DNA of 64,000 bases, from the NCBI RefSeq assembly GCF_026745355.1, contig NC_079203.1, positions 40,598,492-40,662,491 on the forward strand, written 5' to 3'. The notes under the pieces were generated by a model. It saw only the letters and a list, made by a program, of their open reading frames with translations, was not told the DNA's origin and searched no databases. The stretch is from Beta vulgaris subsp. vulgaris (Eukaryota > Streptophyta > Magnoliopsida > Caryophyllales > Amaranthaceae). Shown here piece by piece: positions 20,670 to 31,554 of the stretch. Position numbers and translations under genes: made by a program. Position 1 is the first letter of the stretch. Each line of letters starts with the position of its first letter.

Positions 20670-21790
20670 TTTGGGGTTTGGGGTTTGAGGTTAAATACAC
20701 TTGGCAAAGGTCGAAATCTTAAATTTACTTCATCATCGAAAATTTTTCGTTCAGCAGATTAGTATACTTGAAGGTTGAATCTTCCATATTTGAAGGTAAA
20801 CATCCTAATTTTCTGACTGACGTTGCTGTGAATTTATTTTTTCAAGTTGATATTATACGGAAGTACGGAGTAGTTGGTTAGACTTTGAATTTTGAACCTC
20901 TTCGAAATCCCAGATGATTTGATTTAATATTAACAGTAGTCAATTGATTCAATCTTATCTAAAATCCCATAGTTGTCCTCTTATTCTCAGTGAAGGTGCA
21001 ATTATGAATGTAATATTTGTTATTTTTTGAATTAGAGTCCCTTGCTAACCAACTTACTCTCGATGCTAATTTATCCTGTTTTAATACCAAAAAATTGTAC
21101 CTTTTATGTGTTATGATGTGGAATTAGATTGTGGCCAAAAAGGAGAAATAAGAAGATGAGTTGTTCTCAACATGAAATAAAAATACATAGACATTATACT
21201 ACTGATTTATCAAAATTATTCAACATTTTTCTTCGTCATCAGGCCCGTTTATGAGATTTTGGAGGCCTAAGGGTACTTACATATTAAGGCCCTAATTAGC
21301 TCCAATTTTTTTGAATATTTGATTTTTGGTCCAAACCAAAAAAAAAAAAAATTGGTCCGCATTTTTTAAAATTTTGATTTTTATTCCAAATCACGAATAA
21401 GTTTCTTTTTCGGCTTTTTCATAGTTTTTATAGAAAAATTAGTTTTACAATATTTTTATGTATTTTTTTATGGATATTATATCAAAAAATTATTTTTATA
21501 TTATTAATAGCTATATTTTTTTGTATATTAGAGATAATGGAGAGGTGATAGAGAGATAGAGATTTCGTGTAGAAGATGAAGGTAGTGACGGAGCCATTTA
21601 AATATACGAGTACCAAATTATTGTTAGAGATTTTGAGCTTGTCGGAGTAAGCAGACTTCCTTATGGAGTAAATTTGCTTTGGATGTTGATCATTAAATCT
21701 ATTGGAAAGTATCCAAATCAAAATTCATCAACTTTATGAAACCTAACTCGTTTACAGTTGCAAAGCTAGTCGATATAATATAATACAATA
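20670..21790. other. no gene recognised
   Basis: AT-rich. Near 21240 the words AGGCCCGTTTATGAGATTTTGG and GGAGGCCTAAGGG resemble tips of dispersed small elements, but no full inverted pair is visible. There is a 13-base A run near 21340. Open frames here have no family features. Confidence 0.4.
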
Positions 21791-21910
21791 TAACATAACA
21801 TAACATAACATAACATAACATAACATAACATAACATAACATAACATAACATAACATAACATAACATAACATAACATAACATAACATAACATAACATAACA
21901 TAACATAACA
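21791..21910 (+). repeat. (TAACA)24 microsatellite
   Basis: Twenty-four perfect head-to-tail copies of TAACA. Open frames of repeated MLCYV on the minus strand are products of this array. It adjoins the poly(A) end of the retroposon at 21922. Confidence 0.97.
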
Positions 21911-21921
21911 TAATATAATAA

Positions 21922-22645
21922 ATTTTTTTTTTGGAGGTACATGAGGTACTAGTGGATCCCTATCTCAAGGAAAATCCACTAGGAACCTAAAACTAGTAGA
22001 ATCCCTATCTCAGGGAAGACTACTAGATTAAACTAAAATAAAAAAGAAAAGGAAAAACTAGTTCTAGCTTCTCAAGGAAGCCTTACAAGCAAACTTCACA
22101 GATAAGTAGCAACCCCACAACGGTGGAGGGTGTTGACCCCTCGCTTCAGCTTCAATAACCTGGAACACGATGCCTTTGTCCAAGTCCTTTTGAAGGCAGG
22201 GACTATGAGGGACAAACCACCAAATACAACACCGACAAGAGCATGGATGTGTCGGTGGTGGCGGTGGATCCGATTTTAAGAAGTTCGGATCCAAGTCCGG
22301 TAAGAAGGAATATTCACTTCAGATCTAGGGATTTTGGTGTACTGTCCTCGAATTGGCTGCAGAGATGGCGGTGGAGATTTATAGATGCATGAGTGGCCAC
22401 CAGAGGCGGCGCTCGAATTCGATGGCGGTGCCATCGAACGGGGCATAAGCTCGCTTCGTAGCGGCAGACGAACTCTCCAGTTGTGGAGGAGGCAGTAGGG
22501 GCGGTGGTTGAGGCTGAGAGAGACGATGAGAATAGACTGTGGATAGGGCTAGATTAATAAGTTGTGAATAGGTCGGTGGAGGGGCAGGAGAATTCTAGAG
22601 AGAAGGGAGAGCCCATCTCTCTAGAAAACTCTTTTAATAATAATA
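21922..22645 (-). mobile_element. poly(A)-tailed retroposon (LINE-derived or SINE-like)
   Basis: Read on the minus strand, the element ends in CTCATGTACCTCC followed by an 11-base A run (21923-21933). Its 5' part is a C/T-rich leader (GGGCTCTCCCTTCTCTC..). A candidate 11-bp target duplication TAATATAATAA lies at 21911-21921 and 22646-22656, though in low-complexity DNA. The interior at about 22064-22294 has an open frame with no recognised domain. The structure fits target-primed reverse transcription of a truncated LINE or of a processed transcript. Confidence 0.5.
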
Positions 22646-22745
22646 TAATATAATAACTTGCGCAAAGAACAACTTCGGCTAAGTAGAGAAATATTTGTAA
22701 GTCTTGCTAATATGCTTAGAGCACAACAATTCTAGTAGATGGTAG

Positions 22746-22801
<56 letters not shown>

Positions 22802-22836
22802 GTAATAGTGATAGTGATAGTAATAGTAATAGTAAT
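22746..22836 (+). repeat. (AAT)n and (AGT/AAT)n microsatellite
   Basis: About eighteen AAT units (22746-22801) followed by TAG/TGA variants. The microsatellite resumes on the right side of the MITE at 23062-23130 (GTAATA, GATGAT), so the MITE split a pre-existing array. Confidence 0.9.
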
Positions 22837-23061
22837 CTTCCTCCGTTTCATAATACTCGATACACTTTCCATAATAATAATAATGCATTGTGGGAAGTTT
22901 CACATTAATTGCTACACTTCTTTTTTGGGCAATGAACTCTCTCTATCTCCCTCCTCTCACATGGGTCCCTTATATTTTTACTCTCTACCTTTCTCTTCTC
23001 CAAAAATTGCCTAAGAGTCCGTGAATTGAGAAGTGTAACGAGTGATATGAAACGGAGGAAG
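22837..23061. mobile_element. Stowaway MITE inserted in a microsatellite
   Basis: Ends are CTTCCTCCGTTTCATAATAC and GATATGAAACGGAGGAAG, with imperfect terminal inverted repeats of about 23 bases and TA on the right side. Length 225 bp. The CTCCCTCCGT-like tip is the Stowaway (Tc1/mariner) signature. Confidence 0.82.
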
Positions 23062-23990
23062 TAGTAATAGTAATAGTAATAGTAATAATAATGATGATGA
23101 TGATGATAATGATAATGACAATGATAAAATAATAGTAATTGTAATTGTAATTATTAATAATAAATTATATTATTTTATTATCAGCGAAATAATTAGGAAG
23201 TGAACAGAACTGATTGGAATCGAGGCTATGTTGGTTGGATGTAATATATTTTCAGTATAGAACATTTTACATGGAAAATCCAATTGTGAAGCTAATTTTC
23301 TTTTGTTTGGTTCAATCTAAAAAAAAGTTATGGAATGAGAAAAATAGATGGGAAAGGAAGAGGATGGATAAGAGGAGAGTAAAAGGTTGCTAAGAAGAAG
23401 GGAGAAAAATGTGTTTTTCCTTCTTTTTTAAAGAAAAATAATTTCCACCTATAGCTACTTTGATAGAAAACTTGTTTTACATCCCTTAGCATACCAAACG
23501 ACGGAAAAGGAGAGGAAAAGGAAAACTAATTTTCATGAAAAATATTTTACACCCTACCAAATGAAGCATGAATCCGACTGGTTGTAACTGAATTGAAAAT
23601 AAGATGGAGAGAACAGACTATGAATAACAATACTATTCATATGATAGTATTTAGAATCCTAACAGATCATCAATGTACAATAAGCTATTACTAGTCTCAT
23701 ATGCACGTTTATGTTAATGTATAAGTTCTTACTTTTTAATTGTTTGAAATTGCTTTAGTCAGATTAGTTTAATTTTCAACCAGAAATATTTCTTTTTAAG
23801 CATATTATTTTGGAAAATATTTTATGTGTACATTATATCTTATTATAAATTAGACAATCTTAGGTTTCCTTATTAGTTATTAATTGAATATTTTATAGTT
23901 AGTATTTTTCTAATAAATAAAGGGTAGAACAGTAATATTAAAAAATGACATATAAAGATAAAAGTTACATTTTCGGATGGTGTGCATAAA
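23062..23990. other. no gene recognised
   Basis: Microsatellite remnants to 23160, then AT-rich DNA. At 23225-23560 words such as GGAAAAGGAGAGGAAAAGG and ATTTTACACCCTACCAAATG recall non-autonomous element tips, but boundaries are not clear. Confidence 0.4.
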
Positions 23991-24009
23991 AAAAAAAAAC
24001 TTAAACTAC

Positions 24010-24260
24010 ATAGGTATAGTATATCTTGCTGTGTCTACGCGTGTTCTTGTTGAAAAGTTCGACTCAACGGAAAGTTTCATAGCCTATATGCGAGTAACAC
24101 TCGAAAAACGCTCACGGTGACCGGGTGACGGTGCCCAACTCATACGCAAATTGAATTCCTTTAGAACCTCTGGAATCTGGAACCTCTCATATTTCATACG
24201 CAAAGCTCGAATTGCAGAAGCTCGTTCCAGGTTCTTGTTTTGTTCCTTAGATGAATCTAC
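24010..24260 (+). promoter_or_regulatory. possible 5' leader exon of the F-box gene
   Basis: A locally GC-richer stretch (CGCTCACGGTGACCGGGTGACG, CAGAAGCTCGTTCCAG) without a long open frame, followed by T-rich DNA. The F-box ATG at 26446 is preceded by a strong acceptor-like TTCTATTTTTACAG, which implies an upstream non-coding exon. This stretch is a candidate but no donor was proven. Confidence 0.25.
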
Positions 24261-24614
24261 TTGTTTTGTTGCTGATTTTGGTGTGGAATTGCGATTTTTG
24301 AGATCTAGTTGATGTGATTATTCATGCGATTGGTTTTATGCTGTTTGTTTCATGAATTCAACTTATTTTTTCTTTCTCATATATGCTATCTCATGATTTT
24401 AATGATAATTTACATGTTATAAACTTATGATTTGAATGAATTTCTGGTATAACTTGTTAATTCATGTTTGTTTGTTTCATGGAAGTAAATGATAAGAAAA
24501 TTTATGTTACAATTTGTAGATGCGCATATTTGTGTTCACTTGTTCTTGTTTAATTTCATGAGATCAATTTTTCAAGTGTTGTTGCTGGAAATCAGTAATG
24601 AATGACCTGTCATC

Positions 24615-24860
24615 CCCGGGCCAGGGCGGCCGCCCCTCCTGCCCTGGCTCAGGGACGGGCCTGCTCGTCATCTTGGGCATTGGCCAGATTTATGCTATTC
24701 CTTTACTTGCAGTTAAGGCTGGAAATGAGCTGAGCCGATAAGCTCGGCTCAAGCTCGAAGGGTAGGAGGCTCGGCTCGAGCTCGAAGCTTGTCGACCGTC
24801 AATTGCTAAGCTCGGCTCGAGGTCGATGCTAAAGCCACAAGCTTGCGGCTCGGATACAAA
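24615..24860. repeat. GC-rich repeat with palindromic GCTCGGCTCGAGCTCGA words
   Basis: From 24615 GC content jumps (CCAGGGCGGCCGCCCCTCC). From 24735 the words AAGCTCGGCTCAAGCTCGA, GGCTCGGCTCGAGCTCGAAG and AAGCTCGGCTCGAGGTCGA repeat. Such self-complementary GCTCGAGC repeats are common inside plant non-autonomous elements. No gene is seen. Confidence 0.5.
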
Positions 24861-26130
24861 TTGGGCCATTAACCCATTATGGCCTTTTTTTTTTACCGGT
24901 TGTTTGTGACAAAAAGGTGCCTATCAAAATTTGTTAAAAGTTTAACCAAGGAAGTTATGGTTAGGTGAGCGTTAAAATGAAAAAAAAAAACAGTTGATAA
25001 TGTTGTTAGCACAACCCATAATTGAGGATGCAAATTGCTACATTGATGACGATGAGCAAGTTACTATGTTATCTTCATCTGAACAAACATCCTTATCAAT
25101 GTCAAGATTTGCATCCTCAGTTGTTGCATCAACCAAAATCACTGAGATTTTGTTTGCATTTTCCTCAACTTTTGGTCTCTAACATCTAATTTATTTTGAA
25201 GTTTCAACAATCGAAACTTGATTTCCTCCAACTCAATTTCCTTTCTGTGGTTGTGTGTGTTGTGTGTGCGCATGCGTGCTGTCTATGTGCGAGCTTGGGG
25301 ATGTGTGTGGGTGTGAAAGGCGTAGCATTGTTATTCCAAGAATTTGAAACCTGATTTTTCTATTTCTAGGCCCAACAAATTTTACAAATCTTGTTGTTAA
25401 TTGAGTGTCAAACGGTTGTAAAATAGGCAATTTGATCAAACTAACCAAGAGAGAGCAAATTAGTGATGCTAGGTTGGACGAATAAGTGTCTCACATACTG
25501 TAATATTGGTTCATCCACCATCAATTTTAGTACCATCCAAAGAATTTTATTCGTTTTAGGATTAGGCGATTAGCAATAGTAGTATCAGAGCAACTCTAAT
25601 GGAAACACCTTGTATCTTGACTTGCCACATCAGCTTTTTAAGCAATATTGCTTTCTAGCTACAAGTTCTTCCAATGGTAAGCTATAATACATTGTTGCTT
25701 GAATGGTACCACATCTCAATCAATATTTTCAACTTTAATTTTTTATTCAATTATAATTAGCTAGGAAACATTAAAAATTGTGCCTTTATTGTGGATGGAG
25801 ATACACTCACCTATCATATGGAGTGTGAGCATCACCTTCCCTCAATTTTAAGCCATATTGCCTTTTTAAAGTCAAGCAAGTATCAATTATCTTGCTCCAA
25901 TGGTTAAGCAACTTGCTCACTACTTTCAAATATTACAAGCAGGTCCAAAATTACAATCATTGGAGTTGCTCTCATGTGGCTAGATTTATATTAATATGTA
26001 TTAATATATTAGGAAAACATAACTGAAGTTTCCGTGTATATTGATGATTCTCATTCACTGTTTATTCTCTCTTTTTTCTTCAAGGGACTTTAAATTAATG
26101 TGAAAAATATTAGTTTTTTAACTTGCATTT
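24861..26130. other. intergenic or 5' intron, no gene recognised
   Basis: AT-rich, with a G/T-rich minisatellite-like stretch at 25240-25320 (TGTGTGTGTTGTGTGTGCG). If the F-box transcript begins near 24.1 kb this is its long leader intron. Confidence 0.4.
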
Positions 26131-26140
26131 CTATGTTTGC

Positions 26141-26240
26141 ACAGTATGGGAGACAAATTATTACTTGTCTGTTTTGGGTGTAGATCTTGTTTCCTAGGTC
26201 TTTTTAAGCTAGCCTACTAAATTACTCTTGATCTTGCTGC
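26141..26240 (+). pseudogene. decayed duplicate of the F-box gene 5' end
   Basis: The stretch CACAGTATGGGAGACAAATTA, then CTGTTTTGGGTGTAGATCTT and CTACTAAATTACTCTTG aligns in order with the real gene start at 26440-26530 (ACAGCATGGAAGACAACTTA, CTGTTCTGAGTGACGATCTT, CTCCTAAATCACTCTTA). It includes the acceptor-like CACAG and the ATG. Small indels break the frame within a few codons, so it cannot encode the F-box. Confidence 0.6.
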
Positions 26241-26445
26241 TCATATGGATAAGAGTGCATTGTAGTGTTCATGAGATGTGCAAGTTTAACCTTTTTTCTT
26301 TTTCTATATAGGAAAAAGATGTTTAGCAATTTTCAAAAGGTTGTTTATACATGCTTTCTTTTTGACAATTATATATACTAGTGTAGTATCTGTGCAAAAA
26401 TTGTTGTTCCTTTACTTACAGTCTAAAATATTCTATTTTTACAGC

Positions 26446-27762
26446 ATGGAAGACAACTTATCTGTTCTGAGTGACGATCTTGTTGCCTATATCTTGGGAC
26501 GTTTGCCTCCTAAATCACTCTTAACATTTAAGCGCACTTGTAAAAGGTGGTGCAGTTTCATTTCGGACCCAAAATTTCAACGTATTTATACATTTAACTT
26601 GCAGTCGTTGAGTTCTTGTTACCCTGCAGGACTTTTTACTGAAATAACGTGTTATTGTTGTGATCGTGTTCGAGAAGCAACATACTATGTTAGTACAAGG
26701 CAAAGGTTTGTGTCGCAGAATATTCTGGATTTCCTACCTGTCAGAACAGCATTGGTTGGCTCCTCAAATGGTATCCTTTGTTGCCGTAGTCTTGACCTAA
26801 GTCGGTGTAAGATTGATCGGTTTCACAACGTGCCCTCTGTAACCAAACTTCCTCTTATTGAACCCCCTTTACCATTAGTCTTTTATATATGCAATCCAGC
26901 TACAAAAGAATGGATTTCTTTGAGGTTGCCCCCAAGATTTAACTTGGGGAAAGCTTTTGGATTTGCTTTTGATCCAGACGGTCCGAGTTTTACATTAGTT
27001 GGCCTACAACATTCTTGTCATAAACCAGGTCGGTGCTCCTTTGTCATTTATGATTCCAAGCTAAAGACGTGGAGAAAGTCAAAAGAATTTGATTGTTTTG
27101 CTTTAGGAATTCATCCTGAAAAGCATGTTTTTCTGAATGGTCGATGTTATTGGATCACTTATAGGACGATTTTTGATGAGTCTGGTGTACACGACTGTGA
27201 TTTCCATATGGTTATATTCGACATTATGAACGAATCATGCGAAGTCATTAAGTTGCCTCATATCTCAACACGGGATAGTGCATTCCCTAGACGTTGTTGT
27301 TTGGGAGTCTCAAAAGGTCATGTTCTTTATGTATGTGCTTATCGTTATGAAATGAAAATTTGGCAGTTCGACCCTAATGAGACTACGCATTGGGTACCTG
27401 CAGCATTGAGATTTCCATCTCTTGCTGAGTTTCTCAATGAGCCTTGCCCCCCAATTGACGATCCCGAACAATATGTATGTTCCTCACGTGTGAAGCCGTA
27501 CTACTTGTACGATGATGTCTTGTTTCTTGGAACGATTGGTAAATTAGGTTATTATAATATTAAATCAGGAGAATATGTTCCCCACTTGGGTATATCCACT
27601 AACCTTTCTTATGATACTATGTGCTTGATGTATTGGCCGACTTCTTTTCCATTGAAGAGGTTTGGAATTAGACGGTTACAAACTCAAGGATGCTACCCTT
27701 GCACTCGAACTCGTAAAAGGAAGAGGTATGTTTTGTCACCAAAGAGATCTCCTCTATCATAA
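26446..27762 (+). CDS. F-box protein with F-box-associated domain
   Basis: A 438-residue single-exon protein. The F-box is at residues about 5-45 (LSDDLVAYILGRLPPKSLLT then FKRTCKRWCSFISDPKF), the segment that binds SKP1 in SCF ubiquitin ligases. The rest resembles plant F-box-associated domains: a GSSNGILCC motif near residue 107, ICNPATKEWISLRLPP near 145, then repeated beta-propeller-like segments (FVIYDSKLKTWRKS, FDIMNESCEVIKLP). It is in a large, fast-evolving plant family, so the target cannot be inferred. The frame is open from 26341, but the ATG at 26446 begins the F-box directly and is preceded by TTCTATTTTTACAG, probably an intron end. The C-terminus is basic (RKRKRY). Confidence 0.92.
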   Translation: MEDNLSVLSDDLVAYILGRLPPKSLLTFKRTCKRWCSFISDPKFQRIYTFNLQSLSSCYPAGLFTEITCYCCDRVREATYYVSTRQRFVSQNILDFLPVRTALVGSSNGILCCRSLDLSRCKIDRFHNVPSVTKLPLIEPPLPLVFYICNPATKEWISLRLPPRFNLGKAFGFAFDPDGPSFTLVGLQHSCHKPGRCSFVIYDSKLKTWRKSKEFDCFALGIHPEKHVFLNGRCYWITYRTIFDESGVHDCDFHMVIFDIMNESCEVIKLPHISTRDSAFPRRCCLGVSKGHVLYVCAYRYEMKIWQFDPNETTHWVPAALRFPSLAEFLNEPCPPIDDPEQYVCSSRVKPYYLYDDVLFLGTIGKLGYYNIKSGEYVPHLGISTNLSYDTMCLMYWPTSFPLKRFGIRRLQTQGCYPCTRTRKRKRYVLSPKRSPLS

Positions 27763-28240
27763 AGCTGTATTTTACGTTCACCAAATGTTTAAAGTTATTT
27801 TGGTAAGAGAATGAACAAGCTTAAACAAAATTCTAAGCTCGTTTAATGTTTTTTATAATTGTTTATGTACTCATGATTAACTTATTGATGTTAGTTGATA
27901 TGCTCATTTATAACTCCATTTTTTCCCTAGTTGTTTCAAACTCCGAAGGAATAGTAGTCAATACCTTTGAAAAAAGCCTTTTAGGCTGAACGCTAATCAA
28001 AACGATATGTTTTGGACTTCTGGTGAAACTTCCAAGGGACCATCATCAAATACGCTTTGTTTTGCTTGAACGAAGGAGAACTTTTATAAACAAAGCTAGT
28101 GAACTACCCGGTCGGCACAATGGCCAATTCTACCACGCCAAGTGGCCTGCAGTCTATTGCCATTGCTCAATGACTAGTTTTTACTTTTTAGTACTCATAT
28201 TGTTTCTAGTGCGCCGCATATGATTTGCCATTAAAAAATT
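27763..28240 (+). other. F-box gene 3' flank
   Basis: AT-rich trailer without a clear polyadenylation signal that I can single out. A 66-residue open frame at 28023-28223 has no family features and is not called. Confidence 0.4.
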
Positions 28241-28242
28241 TA

Positions 28243-28335
28243 CTTCATCCGTAACATAAAGAATGTAACAATTGGGTACTATTTGTGACTTATAAAATAT
28301 ATTCAGTTGTTGCATTCTTTCTATTACGAAGGAAG
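28243..28335. mobile_element. short Stowaway-like MITE (93 bp)
   Basis: Ends are CTTCATCCGTAACATAAAGA and CTTTCTATTACGAAGGAAG, flanked by TA at 28241-28242 and 28336-28337. Terminal inverted repeats span about 23 bases with a few mismatches. It lies 43 bases from a CACTA-type end. Confidence 0.75.
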
Positions 28336-28378
28336 TAGTATGTTTTAAACCCGATTTTTTTTAAAAATATAGTATATT

Positions 28379-28690
28379 CACTAATGCAAAAAAACGCAAG
28401 GGATGCGCTTTTTATCCCTTAACAGTGAAGGGCCGTGGTTAACCCAAAAAACACGGCCCTTCGTAAAGGATGCGATCAATGCAAAAACTAAAGCCTAAGG
28501 GTTGCGGTTAGTCGAACATCGCAACCCTATAAGAAATAAAAGGCTGCGATTTATTGAAAACTACAGACCTGTAAGTATTAAAGGGTTGTGATTTATTGAA
28601 AATCGCAACCCTTTGGATATACGAAGGGCTGCGGTTAAGGGCTGCAATTTTCTTATAAACTGTAGCCCTTCACGTTCCTTTTTTTTTGTT
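28379..28690 (+). mobile_element. CACTA-type transposon end with subterminal repeats
   Basis: Begins CACTAATGCAAAAAAACGC. Over the next 300 bases the words AAGGGYTGCGRTT and AACCGCARCCCTT recur in both orientations at least eight times (AAGGGTTGCGGTTAG, ATCGCAACCCTTTGG, GAAGGGCTGCGGTTAAGG). This is the architecture of En/Spm subterminal regions that bind transposase. No opposite CACTA end was found to the right in this window, so the element is truncated or its other end was overlooked. The pyrimidine-rich stretch at 28700-28930 may be its transcribed leader. Confidence 0.6.
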
Positions 28691-28699
28691 AACATTTTG

Positions 28700-30330
28700 C
28701 GCATGCATACACAGTGCTTAGCTTCCCTCCCTCTAACAACTCACACAAATTTGCCTCCTCCCTGCTTCTAACTCACACAATTCTCTTCTCTCTCTCACTT
28801 AACGTTCGTCGGAGCCTCGCGCTTCACCGCCACCGCTATCATATCCTTTACTTGCAGCTGCCGTTGTCATCTCCTCCGCTCGCCACCGCCTCCGCTGTCA
28901 TCTCACACGCACTCTCCTCCACCTTTCGTTTGTCGCGCGACCATTATTGCTGAGTGTCCGGAGCTCCGGTTTACCTCGATGCTCAAGTTCTACCTGATTT
29001 TGCTTTTTTTTAAATGATTTTCCTAGATCTAGGGTTTGAAATTGTTATAGTCTTGCAATGGCTTGCGTTTCTTTTGTTATTGGTTTAAGTGACTCCAATT
29101 CTTGGGTTTCAATGATAAATAGGAGGAAAGAAAAATTTTGTTTTTAAGTTTTTACCTGATTTTGCTTTTGTTTGGAAAGAGATGCCGAGGGATGTGTAAC
29201 TCATGCTTTTTCCAAAAAGATGTATAACTCATGCTTTTTGAAGAGTTCCGCTTGTCATTCTTTCAGCTAGTTCTACTTCATAATTATGATATTGCATGGA
29301 TCTTTCTTCCCATGTGCGCACCAAATTCTATGTCACATAATTTCTTATCAGGTTCTAGTAAAAGTAGTCAAACATTGTCTTTTGTCTTCTGACATCATGA
29401 CAAGTTTCATGCCTTCATTATTAGCTTCCATTAGGTCTATAGTTTTGATGTTATATTCCCTTAGCTCGTGAACCTCCATTATCAAATTCGAACAACGCAA
29501 ATATTAAGCGTACAATCCTTGCGCTCATCAGGTTCTTTTGATGAAGCAACAGTTCTTGAAGCCGATGGATTAGGCTGTGAAATACTGAAATGTACTAGTC
29601 ATTTATGTCACGGCTTATTGTTCTTCTGAAATACTCATTGAAACCCTCCTATCTTTTTTCTTTTTATTTTATTTCCTTTGCTTAACCCTTTTACTTTTTT
29701 AGTCTAGTATTTTTCTTATAGAAATGATCGAGAATGGGGGATGAAAATGCTTAATTGTGGTGTTTTGTTAGACCTGGGAGGGTAGTCATGCCAAAGCAGC
29801 TTGTCTTCCACATAGTTACAAATGGTGTCACATATGGTACTTTGCAGATATATGCCTACCGTGTTGCACATTTTGTCATCTAAAAACATGTTAATTTTTG
29901 AGAGCATTTATTACTTCTCCATAAATTGTAGATATGGTTTGCCCTTCTAATAATAATTTATTGATATGCAAACATTTCAAGATTAATTGAATGCAGCTAT
30001 AGCCTATTAGTTGTTGTTGAGATATTAGTCGTCCAAACCTCAATTCTACCATCAACTTTTGTATCTCCACTTCAACTCAATATCAAAATCGAGGAGCAAA
30101 GAAAACAAAAGGGGCAAAATTTTCGGCATAGAATTCCAATCGTCTCATTCATAGAGATCTCGTTTGAAATTTGTTTACTTAATCAAATCATAGAATTTTT
30201 CTCAAAATACAAGACACTACAACTTTACATAAATGAAATCATATAACACATACAAAAACACAAACACTTATACGCTCAAGCTTCAACAGTCCTAATTTCT
30301 TATCATCAATTCTCAACCATTAATAATCCC
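28700..30330. other. no gene recognised
   Basis: A C/T-rich leader-like stretch at 28710-28960 with a 79-residue open frame (Ser/Leu/His-rich, no domain) is followed by AT-rich DNA with scattered small frames. It could be the 5' part of a decayed CACTA element; no transposase motif was identified. Confidence 0.35.
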
Positions 30331-30339
30331 AAATCAATT

Positions 30340-30890
30340 TCAAAATTGGTGTTGTCTGAGTGTATTGATGAGATTAATAATAGCCTCAGTTGTGGTTGGT
30401 TGATGGCGAAAACATTGTTTCGAGAGTACCAAATTCTCCAATGTGTTGCAAAAAAGACAGGGAGATGGTTTCCTTCCTTTCCATCATCTTTGCAGAATTT
30501 CGTAACCCTGGCTATCAGCCATTGTTAAATAGGCAGTATTGGTCTTGTGTTGATACATTGTGCCAGGGGACTTGTAGACCAAACTTCCAGAGCTCTTGGA
30601 TAGGCTATGAGGCAATGATGGAGGTCCTCATTGGAATTGGCACAAAGCGGGGGAAGGTCACCTTGTCCCATACCTCGCTCTTTACTGCGAGGCTGTTATG
30701 CCACATTTTCCAGATAAAAAGTTTCCATTTGACATGATGCTCAAATTCCACAAATATCGGAAGAAAATAACTTCCTGTGGAGTTTTCACGCTGGTGATTT
30801 CTTGTTGCTAAAGTAAAACATAATAGGCTGATTTGGTTAAGAAAACACTAGATTTAGTGTGGGGCCAATAAAGAACGTTTGGATGATACC
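30340..30890 (-). pseudogene. LINE 3' fragment (zf-RVT region)
   Basis: Minus-strand translation gives SAYYVLLQQEI.., then WNLSIMSNGNFLSGKCGITA / VKWKLFIWKMWHNSLAVK, and CANSNEDLHHCLIAYPRALE then VWSTSPLAQ. This is the zinc-binding region at the C-terminus of plant L1-type reverse transcriptases (WK-x-x-x-P-K-x-K-x-F-x-W, C-x-x-C, E-x-x-x-H-x-x-x-x-C). Several frameshifts and stops are present and the second Cys of the knuckle is lost. Confidence 0.65.
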
Positions 30891-31554
30891 CTTCCCCAAG
30901 CATGAAAGTACCGAATTATGCAATCAAAACTGAAAAAGAAAAGAGGAATTATAAGTCGAAGATTATCAATAATTACTTGCTGGCTATTTCATTTGTGGTT
31001 CTACCCCACTGATCCACTCCCCCAAGAAAAGGTTCACCCACAAGAAAATTGCTGCGAAATTCCTGTCGAATGCTCTCATCTTTCACCAATAAGGTGGTTA
31101 CCAAATGTTTTGGAAGGTGAACTTAACAAATCTTACAAGAGGCGGAAAGTTAGTCTCGTATCATGCAATAAAGTTACTAATGTACATAGCATGAAGAAGA
31201 CAGCAAGAGAGTAAAATCGGTGACTGAGATAGTAAAATTACCAAATTTCAGGGGAAGGAAAGTGTTCTAGCGATAAAAAGATTTCTGGTACAATTTTACA
31301 CAGATCTCTACATTGAATACAGGCTCTTTCTAAGGGCCAAAGATATATGATACATTTTAGAATAAAATCTGTGAGTATTAACACAGATTTACAAGAATCT
31401 TTGAACTCTAATCTCTTTTCCAATGTTGGTAACATGTCTGAACAGTGACCCTGTCGCAGATATCACCAGATTAACAAAGTAAACCAAACAGCATGCAGAA
31501 TATATTGGTATTACAGTTATCATCTCTATCAAGGAAACAGACAAACCTATAATT
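30891..31554 (-). other. PAA2 3' untranslated and intergenic region
   Basis: This is downstream of the PAA2 stop at 31555-31557 on the minus strand. AT-rich, with no conserved open frame. It separates the PAA2 gene from the LINE fragment. Confidence 0.45.

Noticed and set aside
20164..20762. Two similar frames of 85 and 71 residues
   Set aside because: Their similarity reflects the two 308-bp Tourist-like MITEs, not a gene family.
21699..21911. 70-residue minus-strand frame of repeated MLCYV
   Set aside because: Pure product of the TAACA microsatellite; no gene.
22679..23014. Poly-Asn, poly-Ile and Tyr/His-rich frames on both strands
   Set aside because: Products of the AAT microsatellite and the adjoining MITE.
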